64,000 bases of DNA. It comes from Phycisphaerae bacterium (GTDB taxonomy: Bacteria; Planctomycetota; Phycisphaerae; UBA1845; PWPN01). The stretch lies in NCBI GenBank assembly GCA_018003015.1, contig JAGNEZ010000030.1, forward strand, positions 1 through 64,000, written 5' to 3'. The position numbers and the translations under genes were made by a program. Below are positions 19,823 to 27,639 of this stretch, piece after piece. The notes beneath the pieces were generated by a model. The model saw only the letters and a program-made list of their open reading frames with translations. It ran no database searches and was not told the DNA's origin. The number at the start of each line of letters is the position of its first letter. Positions within the stretch are counted from its first letter, which is position 1.

Positions 19823-21505
19823 TCAGTGTTGACTCAGGGCCGTTCGTGCTCGGGCTGCGTTCTCGCTTTCCGGAGCCTGCTCGCAGATGCGGTGCCACAT
19901 CGCCTTCGCCCGGTCAATCATGCCCATGTTCTCCAGGGCGATGGCCAGGTTCTCGCGGAAATCGAGATTCTGCGGATTGCCGCTCACTGCGTGAGTGAAA
20001 TGCTCCACCGCCAGATCGAATTGCTGACGGCCGGCAAACAGCGTCCCCAGCCGATAGTGCAGGTCCACATAACGCGGATTGAACTCCAGAGCCTGCTGCA
20101 GCGTCTCAATCGCATCATCGGTGCGACCGGTTTCGTGCAGGGCCAGGCCCAACTTGATCAGCGCCTTCGCATAGGACGGATTGATCTCCACCGCATGCTG
20201 GAAGTGGATGATGGCTTCGTCGATCCAGCCACGATGACGAAGCAACAGGCCCAGCCGGTAGTGCACGTCCGGGTGGTTGGGGTGGAGCTCCGCCACTTGA
20301 CGGTGCCGTTCGATCTGCTGGTCGACCAGATCGTCCAGCCGATCGTCGGTGGCTCCGGCGACGTCGGGCGGTGCAGTCTCCAGGTGCCGGCTGGCTTCCT
20401 GCTGAACACCGCACTTGAGCTGGATCCGGGCAATCTCGGTGTAGAGCAGCGTGCTGTTCGGCTCAATGCTCGAGGCCAGATCAATGCTCGCCAGGGCTTC
20501 CGACTCACGCCCCGCCTCAAACTGGGCAACGCCCAAACCGACGTAAGCGGTGAGCAGCCGATCATTGATCTCAATGGCTCGCGCAAACCAGGTGGCCGAC
20601 TCTACATACTGGCCGGCCCGCAGATAGTGCGTGCCGATCTTGACCATCGCCTCGAGATACCCCGGGTGAAGCTGGATCGCCTTCATGTAGTACTGCAGGG
20701 CCGCCTGATCATTGCCCACCCGCGTGTAAAGATCGCCCAGCTTCAGGTACTGGTCCGGCGCCTCCGGGTGCTTGTGAAGCTGCACGTGAAGCTGCTCGAT
20801 GGCCTCGCGGAGCAGGCCGGCTTGCTCGTACGTGTCCGCCAGGTCGGTGCGGGCCTGCCAGTTGTCCGGCTCAATGGTCAGAGCGTTCTCGAAAGCCTGA
20901 ATGGCGGCGTCGGGGTCTTGGTTCCGCAGGTACAGATTGGCCAACGTCAGGTGCAGATCGACGTCGCCGGGATCGTCGGTGAGAAGCTCCTCGTATTGAT
21001 CGATGGCATCATCCATGCGATTCTGCCGCAAGTGGATGGCGGCCAGCCGCTCGCGCGCGTTCCGCAGGCCCGGGCAGGTTCTCAAAGATTCTCGATAGTA
21101 GCTCTCGGCCTGACCAGTGTGGCCCAGCCGCTCGGCACAATACCCAAGGGCGAACTGGATGGCCGGGTCCTTGTCGTCCAGGGCGACCGCGACGCCCAGC
21201 TGCTCGTAGGCCTCGGTCAGCAGCCCGATCGACTCGAGACAGCAGGCCGCCGCGATCCGGGCCAGCGTCGATGTGGGGTCCAGCCGGGCGGCCTCGAGAA
21301 ACGCGTCCCGGGCTCGGCCCAGATCGCCCGTCTGCAGGTAGTGAAATCCTAGCTCGCGATGCAGGTCCGCTCGGCCCGGTTCCGCCGCCACCAGACGGTT
21401 CAGGGTCTCCAAATCCCGCACCTCGGTCTGCTGCATCTGTTCCTGGAAGGCGTCGGATAGGCGGCTGATCCAGCCCCGACCCAGAGTTTCCAGCAAGTAG
21501 GACAT
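19823..21505 (-). CDS. TPR protein (about 13 repeats), last gene of the GTPase array
   Basis: 560 residues from the ATG at 21505 (MSYLLETLG), preceded by GGGGGAAG. After ~35 residues the protein is an almost continuous run of 34-residue tetratricopeptide repeats. Their repeated A/G/Y/F pattern shows in HYLQTGDLGRARDAF, NLYLRNQDPDAAIQAF, HYLRAGQYVESATWF and LALHETGRTDDAI. There is no signal peptide and no catalytic domain, so it is a cytoplasmic scaffold or recruiter. It starts 10 bases after the stop of another TPR gene, showing tight coupling. The sequence gives no hint of its partner, but the genomic partner set is the GTPase/GAP1 array upstream. Confidence 0.88.
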   Translation of the reverse strand: MSYLLETLGRGWISRLSDAFQEQMQQTEVRDLETLNRLVAAEPGRADLHRELGFHYLQTGDLGRARDAFLEAARLDPTSTLARIAAACCLESIGLLTEAYEQLGVAVALDDKDPAIQFALGYCAERLGHTGQAESYYRESLRTCPGLRNARERLAAIHLRQNRMDDAIDQYEELLTDDPGDVDLHLTLANLYLRNQDPDAAIQAFENALTIEPDNWQARTDLADTYEQAGLLREAIEQLHVQLHKHPEAPDQYLKLGDLYTRVGNDQAALQYYMKAIQLHPGYLEAMVKIGTHYLRAGQYVESATWFARAIEINDRLLTAYVGLGVAQFEAGRESEALASIDLASSIEPNSTLLYTEIARIQLKCGVQQEASRHLETAPPDVAGATDDRLDDLVDQQIERHRQVAELHPNHPDVHYRLGLLLRHRGWIDEAIIHFQHAVEINPSYAKALIKLGLALHETGRTDDAIETLQQALEFNPRYVDLHYRLGTLFAGRQQFDLAVEHFTHAVSGNPQNLDFRENLAIALENMGMIDRAKAMWHRICEQAPESENAARARTALSQH

Positions 21506-21515
21506 TCTTCCCCCT

Positions 21516-22763
21516 TTACGCAGGCAGCGAGGCAAGTGCTTCCTTGGCCGTTCGATAGTTCCGATTCAGACTCAACGCCCGCTCAAACGCCAGCCGGGCT
21601 CGCCCCGTCTGGCCGCCGGTCTGGTACAGCCGCCCGATCAGGCAATGGACGTCCGGATAGTCCGCTCCCTTCTCGATCGCCTGCTCGAGCCGCTCGATGC
21701 CCATCGCCCATTGGTCGGTCTGGCTGTAAAGCTCCGCCAGCTGAATGAGGGCGCTGACGTAGCCGGGATTGATCTCGACCGCCTGCTCGGTGTGCTGGAT
21801 GGCGTCCACCCGGCGACCGAGCCGCCGGTACACCGCTCCACAGTGGAAATGGAGGTCAGCGTATTCCGGATGGTTCTCCAGGGCCCGCTCCAACGTCGCC
21901 GCCAACGTCGAAAAGACCTCCTCGTCAACCTCGCTCTCCGGCAGGGCCAGGAACGCGGAGACGAAGTCCGGCTCACTCGCCAGCAGCTCGCTCAGCCGAT
22001 CAATCTCGCCTGGCTCCGCAGCCCCCGGATGGGCAGGCAGCCGCCAGGCGATCCGCTCTCGACGACCGCCGATCACCTCACCCTGCCCCAGCACGCTCAA
22101 CTGGAAAGCAATGCGGGCATTCCACGGATCCAGCGCGTGAGCCTGCTCGAGGTACTCCAGGGCCCGGTCGGACCGACCAGTCACCGCACAGATCTGGGCC
22201 AGACGCTCGTACGCCCCGGCGTGGGTCGGCTCGCAGGCAATGGTCATCTCAAAGCACCGTTCGGCTTCCGCAAACTCGTCCTCCGCAGCAAGCATGATCC
22301 CGAGCTGGTACTGAAGCTCCGCATGGTCCGGCTGCCGGGCAATGCCCTCCCGAATCGTGCTCATGGCTCCGAGTGGACTGCCCTGCTTGTATTGGGCAAG
22401 GGCCAGCCGGATCCGCAACCCGGCATTCCCCCGATCCTGCCCCAGCATCGACTCGAGTTCACGAACCGCCATGTCGTAACGCCCGTCGGCGACGTAGCAG
22501 TTCACCAGGAACCTCGCGATCCCGCCGCCATTGGAGTTGACCCCTGCAGCATTCTGGAAGTGCTTGGTGGCATCCTGGTACTTCTGCGTCTCGAACAGAC
22601 GCACGCCCAGGTGGTAGTGAGCCTGACCCAGGTAGAACCGCGACAACAGACCCTGGGGGCTGCTGTTCATCGTCACCAGCGGCGTCAACAGCTCAATGGC
22701 CTTCTCGTACCGGCCGGCATTGTACGCGGACATGCCCAGCCGATATTGTTCCCGCTTGCTCAT
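21516..22763 (-). CDS. TPR protein (about 9-10 repeats) of the GTPase array
   Basis: 415 residues starting MSKREQYRLG, with GCGAGGAT 4-5 bases upstream. TPR units run from residue ~7 (GMSAYNAGRYEKAIELL) through ~190 and again in the C-terminal third (CGAVYRRLGRRVDAI, LAELYSQTDQWAMGI, GRLYQTGGQTGRARLAF). A non-TPR insert of about 90 residues sits between them (~205-295). No membrane segment or signal is present. It is 162 bases downstream of the GAP1-like gene and 10 bases before the next TPR gene. It probably acts as a protein-interaction scaffold. Confidence 0.87.
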   Translation of the reverse strand: MSKREQYRLGMSAYNAGRYEKAIELLTPLVTMNSSPQGLLSRFYLGQAHYHLGVRLFETQKYQDATKHFQNAAGVNSNGGGIARFLVNCYVADGRYDMAVRELESMLGQDRGNAGLRIRLALAQYKQGSPLGAMSTIREGIARQPDHAELQYQLGIMLAAEDEFAEAERCFEMTIACEPTHAGAYERLAQICAVTGRSDRALEYLEQAHALDPWNARIAFQLSVLGQGEVIGGRRERIAWRLPAHPGAAEPGEIDRLSELLASEPDFVSAFLALPESEVDEEVFSTLAATLERALENHPEYADLHFHCGAVYRRLGRRVDAIQHTEQAVEINPGYVSALIQLAELYSQTDQWAMGIERLEQAIEKGADYPDVHCLIGRLYQTGGQTGRARLAFERALSLNRNYRTAKEALASLPA

Positions 22764-22925
22764 GCGATCCTCGCTTCACCAGACCGGCCCTTCCGTGGAC
22801 CGTCAACCCGGAGGCCCAAGTCGCCTTGCCCACGGCCATGGGTGAACACAGACGGTGACTCCATCGCTTCTATCGGTCAGTGGAAAGCACCTGATAAGGT
22901 CAGGACCAGGCCAGATGCCCGAGAA

Positions 22926-23861
22926 TCACGTGGGACCGATAACCTCGCGCTGGGCATACCAGGCGCGCAGCAGGTTCACCCACGGCAGGAACTCCGGCCG
23001 GGGAGCCGGGGCCGGTTGGTCCACCCGGCGCAACTGAACGTCCTGCCCGGCAATCAGACGCTGGGTCTGGGCATCCTCCCTCGGGAGCAGGACAACCTGC
23101 ATCCTTCGGCCAGGGGCATACTTGAGGCCGGCCGATACGTCGATCCCCCGGCGAACACCAGGCTTCAGACACAGGACCGCCCACTCGAGCAGACGCAACG
23201 GCTCCCGCACGCCCGCCAGAACCAGCCGCCGCCCGGACTGAAGAGCATCCGCCATGCTCCAGATCCACTCCGCCTCCGTCTGCGAGGCGGGCGGGCGGAA
23301 ACCCCCGCAGCCTTTGCCCCAACTGGGCTTCATGACCGGAAGGACAAGTCGCTCCACGCGGGGAATCACCTTGAGGATCGGCCCGTGCCGGGAGATGAGC
23401 TCGGCCAGCAGGGCGTGAATACGCACCGGATTGTGCTGGAAAGCGGTCAAGTCCGCAGCCGTCAGCAGGACCATGTGGGTATAAACCCGCTGGCCACCCC
23501 GTCCCGTATGCTCCCGCCCGGCATGACTGCAGCAAGCCACGCAGTACCGCCCGCTGGCCATCGCGTAAGCCAGCATACCCACAGCGTGGGGACCGGAGTC
23601 GCAGAGACTGTCGTGGGAAGGCGATCGCTGGGTGATCTCGACCCTCTCGTCAGGCCGCAACCCCGGACTGATCGCGATCAGCCGGTATCCCTCACCCATC
23701 TGCGAGTGAACCGACGTGAACACCGCCTGATCGCACTCGATCACGTCCGGAAGCGACCGATCGGCGAGTCCGCCGGTCGGTGCCGGCTCGGCCTGGACCG
23801 CAAGGGTGACCGCGGGACCGGGCAGCGGCGGCTCAGCAACTACAACTGGTCGGTCACCCAT
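22926..23861 (-). CDS. GAP1-N2-like GTPase-associated protein
   Basis: 311 residues from the ATG at 23861 (MGDRPVVVA). This start gives a 22-base overlap with the upstream GTPase gene; the frame continues further upstream only as overlap. Residues ~46-130 carry the pattern I associate with the N-terminal domain type 2 of GTPase-associated protein 1: QAVFTSV, GEGYRL, SPGL, QRSPSHDSL, and GREHTGRGGQRVYTHM. The C-terminal half (~150-311) is less distinctive and does not show the long middle and C-terminal GAP1 domains, so this is a short, stand-alone form. In described systems GAP1 proteins are always linked to a GTPase, as here. The family call is from memory. Confidence 0.68.
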   Translation of the reverse strand: MGDRPVVVAEPPLPGPAVTLAVQAEPAPTGGLADRSLPDVIECDQAVFTSVHSQMGEGYRLIAISPGLRPDERVEITQRSPSHDSLCDSGPHAVGMLAYAMASGRYCVACCSHAGREHTGRGGQRVYTHMVLLTAADLTAFQHNPVRIHALLAELISRHGPILKVIPRVERLVLPVMKPSWGKGCGGFRPPASQTEAEWIWSMADALQSGRRLVLAGVREPLRLLEWAVLCLKPGVRRGIDVSAGLKYAPGRRMQVVLLPREDAQTQRLIAGQDVQLRRVDQPAPAPRPEFLPWVNLLRAWYAQREVIGPT

Positions 23862-24721
23862 TGAAACGGCTCCAGTACACCCTGAAGGGCAGTGTGCAAC
23901 GGGATCGGCGTGACGTAGTCCTCGCCGGGAGCAGTCGCGTAACCCAGCGAACCGACCACGCTGGTGGCGAAGAACTCGACATTCGAGAACCGGTTCTCGC
24001 ACAGGTTCCAGAGCCGATTCAGGTTGGCCTGGGCGAACCGCCTCGGGTGGTCAAAACACTCCGGACAGTGATCCGCCTTGCAGAGCACGATCGCCGTGGG
24101 GGTCTGCACCCGCTCATCGCGCTTGGCCTGGTGCATCGAGTCGATGTAGCTCAGCATCTTGACCGCGAAGAAGTCGGGCTGTGTCGAGCCGTTGGCAGCC
24201 ATGGCCGCGTCCACCAGGAGGAGCGTGCCTGCCGACAGCTTGAGCAGGCTGCGGATGACCTTGAAGGTGTTGGGCGTCGAAACCTCGGCCGCCAGGGACT
24301 CGCCGGCCATGTCCGGCATCAGCAAGTCAATCCACTTGGGGGCCGGCTTCCGCTGATAGATCTGGTAGTACGCCCAATACCAGCTGTTGGCTTCCATCGC
24401 GGTCTTGGGCGGAAAGGTCCGCCGGGCCATGTGGCTGATGACATTCTGCTGCAGGTCCACGGAGTAGGCGCCTTTGGGAATGGCCTCGTAGTCCGCGGCC
24501 CGCTGGGTGAGCATGTCCAGGAGGAACCCAAGGTAGACCGTCTTGCCGACGTTGCTCTCGCCGAGAATGGTGACAATCTGCGGATCACGTTCCTGGGCGG
24601 CCACGTCGTGGACGATGGCCAGCGGAGCCTGGCAGTCACAGCACACCATGGCCCCCACGAGGTTTCGCGCCCCACAGATCAGGCAGCTGCTGTCCACCGC
24701 CGCTTCGGCGTAGGTCGTCAT
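23840..24721 (-). CDS. Zinc-ribbon GTPase (DO-GTPase-like)
   Basis: 293 residues. An N-terminal zinc ribbon (C13-x2-C16 ... C27/C28-x-C30) precedes a P-loop GTPase: G1 GESNVGKT (54-61), G3-like DMAG (137-140) after hydrophobic IDLLMP, G4-like CKAD (214-217) in place of NKxD, and G5-like TSVVG (253-257). This matches small GTPases of the 'double-GTPase' class described with GAP1 proteins, though only one G domain is present. The ATG overlaps the stop of the FGE-like gene as ATGA, and the GAP1-like gene overlaps its own 3' end, so all three are translationally coupled. It probably acts as a nucleotide-dependent switch for the array. Confidence 0.82.
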   Translation of the reverse strand: MTTYAEAAVDSSCLICGARNLVGAMVCCDCQAPLAIVHDVAAQERDPQIVTILGESNVGKTVYLGFLLDMLTQRAADYEAIPKGAYSVDLQQNVISHMARRTFPPKTAMEANSWYWAYYQIYQRKPAPKWIDLLMPDMAGESLAAEVSTPNTFKVIRSLLKLSAGTLLLVDAAMAANGSTQPDFFAVKMLSYIDSMHQAKRDERVQTPTAIVLCKADHCPECFDHPRRFAQANLNRLWNLCENRFSNVEFFATSVVGSLGYATAPGEDYVTPIPLHTALQGVLEPFQWVTDQL

Positions 24722-25755
24722 TGCGGGCTCCTTTCGGCGTCGGCGGCATCGCTCGGGGTGAGATCCAGCACGCAGCGGAAGCCGACGTTATGAGCTCGGG
24801 TCAGACTGGCCAGGCCGGTCCGGAAGGTGCTGGTGGCCTGGGCCGGGAAGTACGTGTCAAATGCTCCACCGCGAACCTCCTTGAGAAGCATGTCTCCGAC
24901 CACTGTCCTGGCGAGTTCGTCGATCGCGGTGAAGTCGAAGGAGGTCCACTCCCACACGTTGCCGATGAGCTGGTGCACGCCGTTGGGGGCGGCGCCGGAC
25001 TCGTATTCGGTCACCGGGACGGTGTGCCCGATGTTCGAGGCCCAGATGTTACATCGGCTGATGTCCAGGGCATCGCCCCACGGATACCGGCGAAGTACGT
25101 GAGCGGAACTGCGGATCCGCCAGCTGGCGGCCATCTGCCATTCTGCCCCTGTGGGCAGGCGGTAACCGGCCCATTTCGCGTAAGCCGCGGCCTCGTAGTA
25201 GGATACCCCCACGACGGGGTGATCGCTGATCAGCTTGTTGTGTCGGCCTTCCCGCCAGAAACGCGGACCCGTATGCCCGGTCTGGTCCTTCAGATCGATC
25301 AGGTGCGGCCAGATGTCCTGGGGCCACAGATCGAGATCCTCATACCCGCCGTTGTCCAGGAACTTCTGGAACTGCCCGTTCGTGACGCAAGTTCGAGCCA
25401 GGAGAAAGGCATCGGTCTCGATGTCCAGCTCGGGCAGACCCGGAGCATCTACGATCGTCTGGCTCAGGGATACAAAACCCTCCGGAACCAGGGCGAAGTG
25501 GGCATCGATCTCCTCGATCGCCGCCTGGAATGCCGACTCGATCAGCGGGTGGTCCACCCACTGCTGACGGTTACGCACAACGTGGCCGTAACGCTCCAGC
25601 TGGATGTGCCGCTGAAGCGGGTCCTTCTCCAGAACCAGCGGCTCGGCAGGTTCGTAGGGTTCGGGTCTCCGGGCCGCCTTCTTGGCGACAGTTCGTGCCC
25701 GCTGGGTGGCGGGGTCCGGCGGTCTACGGCTGAATAGTCTCAGGGCCATGGTCAT
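24718..25755 (-). CDS. FGE/SUMF1-fold protein lacking catalytic cysteines
   Basis: 345 residues from the ATG at 25755 (an ATG at 25749 is equally possible; GAGGGAA precedes). After a ~90-residue basic N-terminal extension the protein is a formylglycine-generating-enzyme-sulfatase (C-type-lectin-like) domain. Landmarks are HFALVPEGFV, LLARTCVTNGQFQKFL, HPVVGVSYYEAAAYAKWAG, RLPTGAEWQMAA, YPWGD, GNVWEWTS, VRGGAF and NVGFRC. The paired active-site cysteines expected between RGG and GFR in true FGE are absent (only the Cys of GFRC remains), so formylglycine formation is unlikely and a binding role is more probable. It lies 33 bases after the coiled-coil gene and its stop overlaps the GTPase start. 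Confidence 0.85.
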   Translation of the reverse strand: MTMALRLFSRRPPDPATQRARTVAKKAARRPEPYEPAEPLVLEKDPLQRHIQLERYGHVVRNRQQWVDHPLIESAFQAAIEEIDAHFALVPEGFVSLSQTIVDAPGLPELDIETDAFLLARTCVTNGQFQKFLDNGGYEDLDLWPQDIWPHLIDLKDQTGHTGPRFWREGRHNKLISDHPVVGVSYYEAAAYAKWAGYRLPTGAEWQMAASWRIRSSAHVLRRYPWGDALDISRCNIWASNIGHTVPVTEYESGAAPNGVHQLIGNVWEWTSFDFTAIDELARTVVGDMLLKEVRGGAFDTYFPAQATSTFRTGLASLTRAHNVGFRCVLDLTPSDAADAERSPQ

Positions 25756-25788
25756 TTCCCTCGGGTCAGTTCCCGGTTTTCCGCATCC

Positions 25789-26736
25789 TCACACCCCGAT
25801 CGCCCGTCGCTTGGCATCCCTGCAGAGTTTCTGGAATCGCTCCAGGGCCGACTGGGCTTTCTGCTCCTCGGTCGGCACGCCCGGCAGGCCGTGATCGGCC
25901 TGCGCCGGAGCGCCTCCGCCTGTATCGGTCACGCCGTAGCGAGGCAGCAGATCGTTCTTCTGCTCGGTCACCTTGGACAACTCGCCCTGAAGGTCACGCT
26001 GCAGAGCCGCTAGGCTTTCCTGGGCAGCGTTGAGTTCCTGCATCCGGGTGTCCCAGTCCTTGCGGATCTGGCTCAGCTCCTCGTGCTGCTTGGAGAGGAA
26101 CGCCTCGCGCTCGTTCAGCGTTGCAGTCAGCTCCTCGAGCGAGGCCTGCCGCTTACGCAGCGATTCCTCGTCCTGAGCCAGCGCCTTTCTCTGGGCTTCC
26201 AGCGAAGCCTGCAGGGCGGCCACTTCGCCACGCTCCTCCTCCAGTTGGGCTTCGCTGGCGGACAACGTCCCCTTCTTGGATTCCCACTCCGACCGCTCCG
26301 CTTCGAGCTGGCTGGCGGCCTTGGCGACGGCTTCCTGGTCGGTCTTGAGTCGAGTCCGCTCCTGCTCGACCGCGGCCAGTTCGCGCTCCAGCGTCTCGCG
26401 AGCGGCCTGCAACTCGGTCTCCTGCCTGGCCAGCGCCGCCTGACGGGCGGTCAGTTCCTGCTCGTTCAATTCGAGTTTCTGTTGCCGCGATTCGAACTGC
26501 TCGCAGAGGAGGGTTTCCTGCTGGCAGAGCGAGTCCCGTTCGGCTATGAGCTTCTCGCGATACTCCTCGAGTGCCGACCGGCAGGACTCCAGGGCATCCG
26601 CCCTGGCGCTCAGCAGTTCGCGCATCGACTGCATCGCCGAGACCACTTCCTGCCCAAGTGACTGGATGTGCTCGATATCCACTGTTGCGGCCGGCACTTC
26701 CTGGACTGACACGGATTCCGTCTTCTTCTGACTCAT
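25789..26736 (-). CDS. Long coiled-coil protein of the GTPase array
   Basis: 315 residues from the ATG at 26736 (MSQKKTESVS), with AGGTAAGG directly upstream. Residues ~30-260 form a nearly uninterrupted coiled coil with Glu/Gln/Leu/Ala-rich heptads (LEQERTRL-like units, EEERGEVAALQASLEAQRKA). A flexible Gly/Pro patch (GVTDTGGGAPAQ) follows, then a short basic C-terminal helix (ALERFQKLCRDAKRRAIG). There is no signal peptide or membrane segment. It probably works as a rod or scaffold. It starts 5 bases after the stop of the Pro/Ala-rich gene. Confidence 0.82.
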   Translation of the reverse strand: MSQKKTESVSVQEVPAATVDIEHIQSLGQEVVSAMQSMRELLSARADALESCRSALEEYREKLIAERDSLCQQETLLCEQFESRQQKLELNEQELTARQAALARQETELQAARETLERELAAVEQERTRLKTDQEAVAKAASQLEAERSEWESKKGTLSASEAQLEEERGEVAALQASLEAQRKALAQDEESLRKRQASLEELTATLNEREAFLSKQHEELSQIRKDWDTRMQELNAAQESLAALQRDLQGELSKVTEQKNDLLPRYGVTDTGGGAPAQADHGLPGVPTEEQKAQSALERFQKLCRDAKRRAIGV

Positions 26737-26741
26737 TTGCC

Positions 26742-27395
26742 TTACCTGCCCCTCGAGAACCACGATTTCCTCTCCTGTGCCGGTGCCTTGGTGCTTGCCT
26801 TGTTGGTCTGGTATTCGGCCAGCAACTCCTTCACGCTCTTCTTGCTGGGTGCGAGCCGCCGCATCACCTTGATCGCCTTAGCCGTTTCCGGATCCAGCGA
26901 TGCCAGCAGTTGCTCATCTTCAGTGGGAGGCGGTGCTGGCGGCGGCGGTTTGACTTCCACGTTGACCGTGCCGGTGAACTTGACCGGCGCGACGTTCGGC
27001 TTGACGACTTCGGGGGACGCCAGCCGATGAATGGTGGATTCACCGGCTTGCGACTTAACGTCTGGCTGGTTGGCTGACGGCTCGACAGCGGCCAGTTTCG
27101 TGGCCGAAAGCCCCTCCGCGGGTGGTTTCGTCTCAGCGGGCACCTTGGCTTCGGTCCCGGGGCTGGCGGTGGTCGGCAGCTCGAGAGTCACCGGCTCTTC
27201 ACCTGCGGGCTCATCCTCGGCAACGGTGGCCGGGGCGAGCACACGGGCCGTGAGCGAGGCCAGCAACCGCTGGGCGTCGAGCATCGCTTCCGTCCAGACG
27301 GCCAGCTTCGCGTCCACATCGGTGAGCGCACGCGTAATCTGACCATCGTCCACTGGCACGGAGATCACATGCATGTCCACTGTCGCCTCGGCCAT
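26742..27395 (-). CDS. Pro/Ala-rich linker protein, first gene of the GTPase array
   Basis: 217 residues, unlike any family I recognise. Residues ~15-55 are predicted helical (ITRALTDVDAKLAVW, LLASLTARVL). Residues ~58-160 are low-complexity Pro/Ala/Thr/Glu with a PPPPAPPP stretch, and residues ~160-205 form a conserved-looking helical segment (DPETAKAIKVMRRLAP, KSVKELLAEYQ). It ends in a short basic tail, KSWFSRGR. It has no signal peptide. It is first in the array, behind a promoter-like element at 27487-27516, and 5 bases ahead of the coiled-coil gene. The layout of two helical ends joined by a flexible linker suggests an adaptor. Confidence 0.72.
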   Translation of the reverse strand: MAEATVDMHVISVPVDDGQITRALTDVDAKLAVWTEAMLDAQRLLASLTARVLAPATVAEDEPAGEEPVTLELPTTASPGTEAKVPAETKPPAEGLSATKLAAVEPSANQPDVKSQAGESTIHRLASPEVVKPNVAPVKFTGTVNVEVKPPPPAPPPTEDEQLLASLDPETAKAIKVMRRLAPSKKSVKELLAEYQTNKASTKAPAQERKSWFSRGR

Positions 27396-27486
27396 CGCGT
27401 TCCACCTGACTCTGGCCTTTCAGTCCCCTCGGGTCGGCGGCGTCAATTCACCGCCGCTCCGTCCTTGCGGACCAGTCAACATGGGT

Positions 27487-27516
27487 AATATACGTTTCAT
27501 CTTCGGCATTTGTCGG
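27487..27516 (-). promoter_or_regulatory. Candidate sigma70-type promoter of the GTPase array
   Basis: On the minus strand CCGACA (27516-27511) and TATATT (27492-27487) are separated by 18 bases, matching TTGACA/TATAAT at 4 of 6 and 5 of 6 positions. Transcription would start near 27480, giving an 85-base leader before the first gene. The leader holds a small GGCGGCG/CCGCCGC hairpin. Confidence 0.45.
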
Positions 27517-27639
27517 GACTTGGTGAGATTGCCTTTAAGGTCCGATAGAAGCCCGTGTTCTCACGCCACCAGGTCGGCATTCGCCCTCGATCGGCGGGAC
27601 AGTGTCTTCCGGCGATCGGGTCAAGCCGGGATTGCCAGC

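Noticed and set aside
19826-21352. Plus-strand frame of about 508 codons opposite the 13-repeat TPR gene
   Set aside because: Its apparent periodicity mirrors the TPR repeats on the other strand.
21645-23864. Plus-strand frame of about 740 codons opposite TPR and GAP1-like genes
   Set aside because: Opposite-strand shadow of well-supported TPR coding sequence; crosses gene boundaries and has no family features.
24718-25755. Active formylglycine-generating enzyme
   Set aside because: The paired catalytic cysteines are missing and no sulfatase gene is nearby.
19823-27395. Diversity-generating retroelement linked to the FGE-fold gene
   Set aside because: No reverse transcriptase and no near-identical template repeat with A-biased differences was seen in the window.
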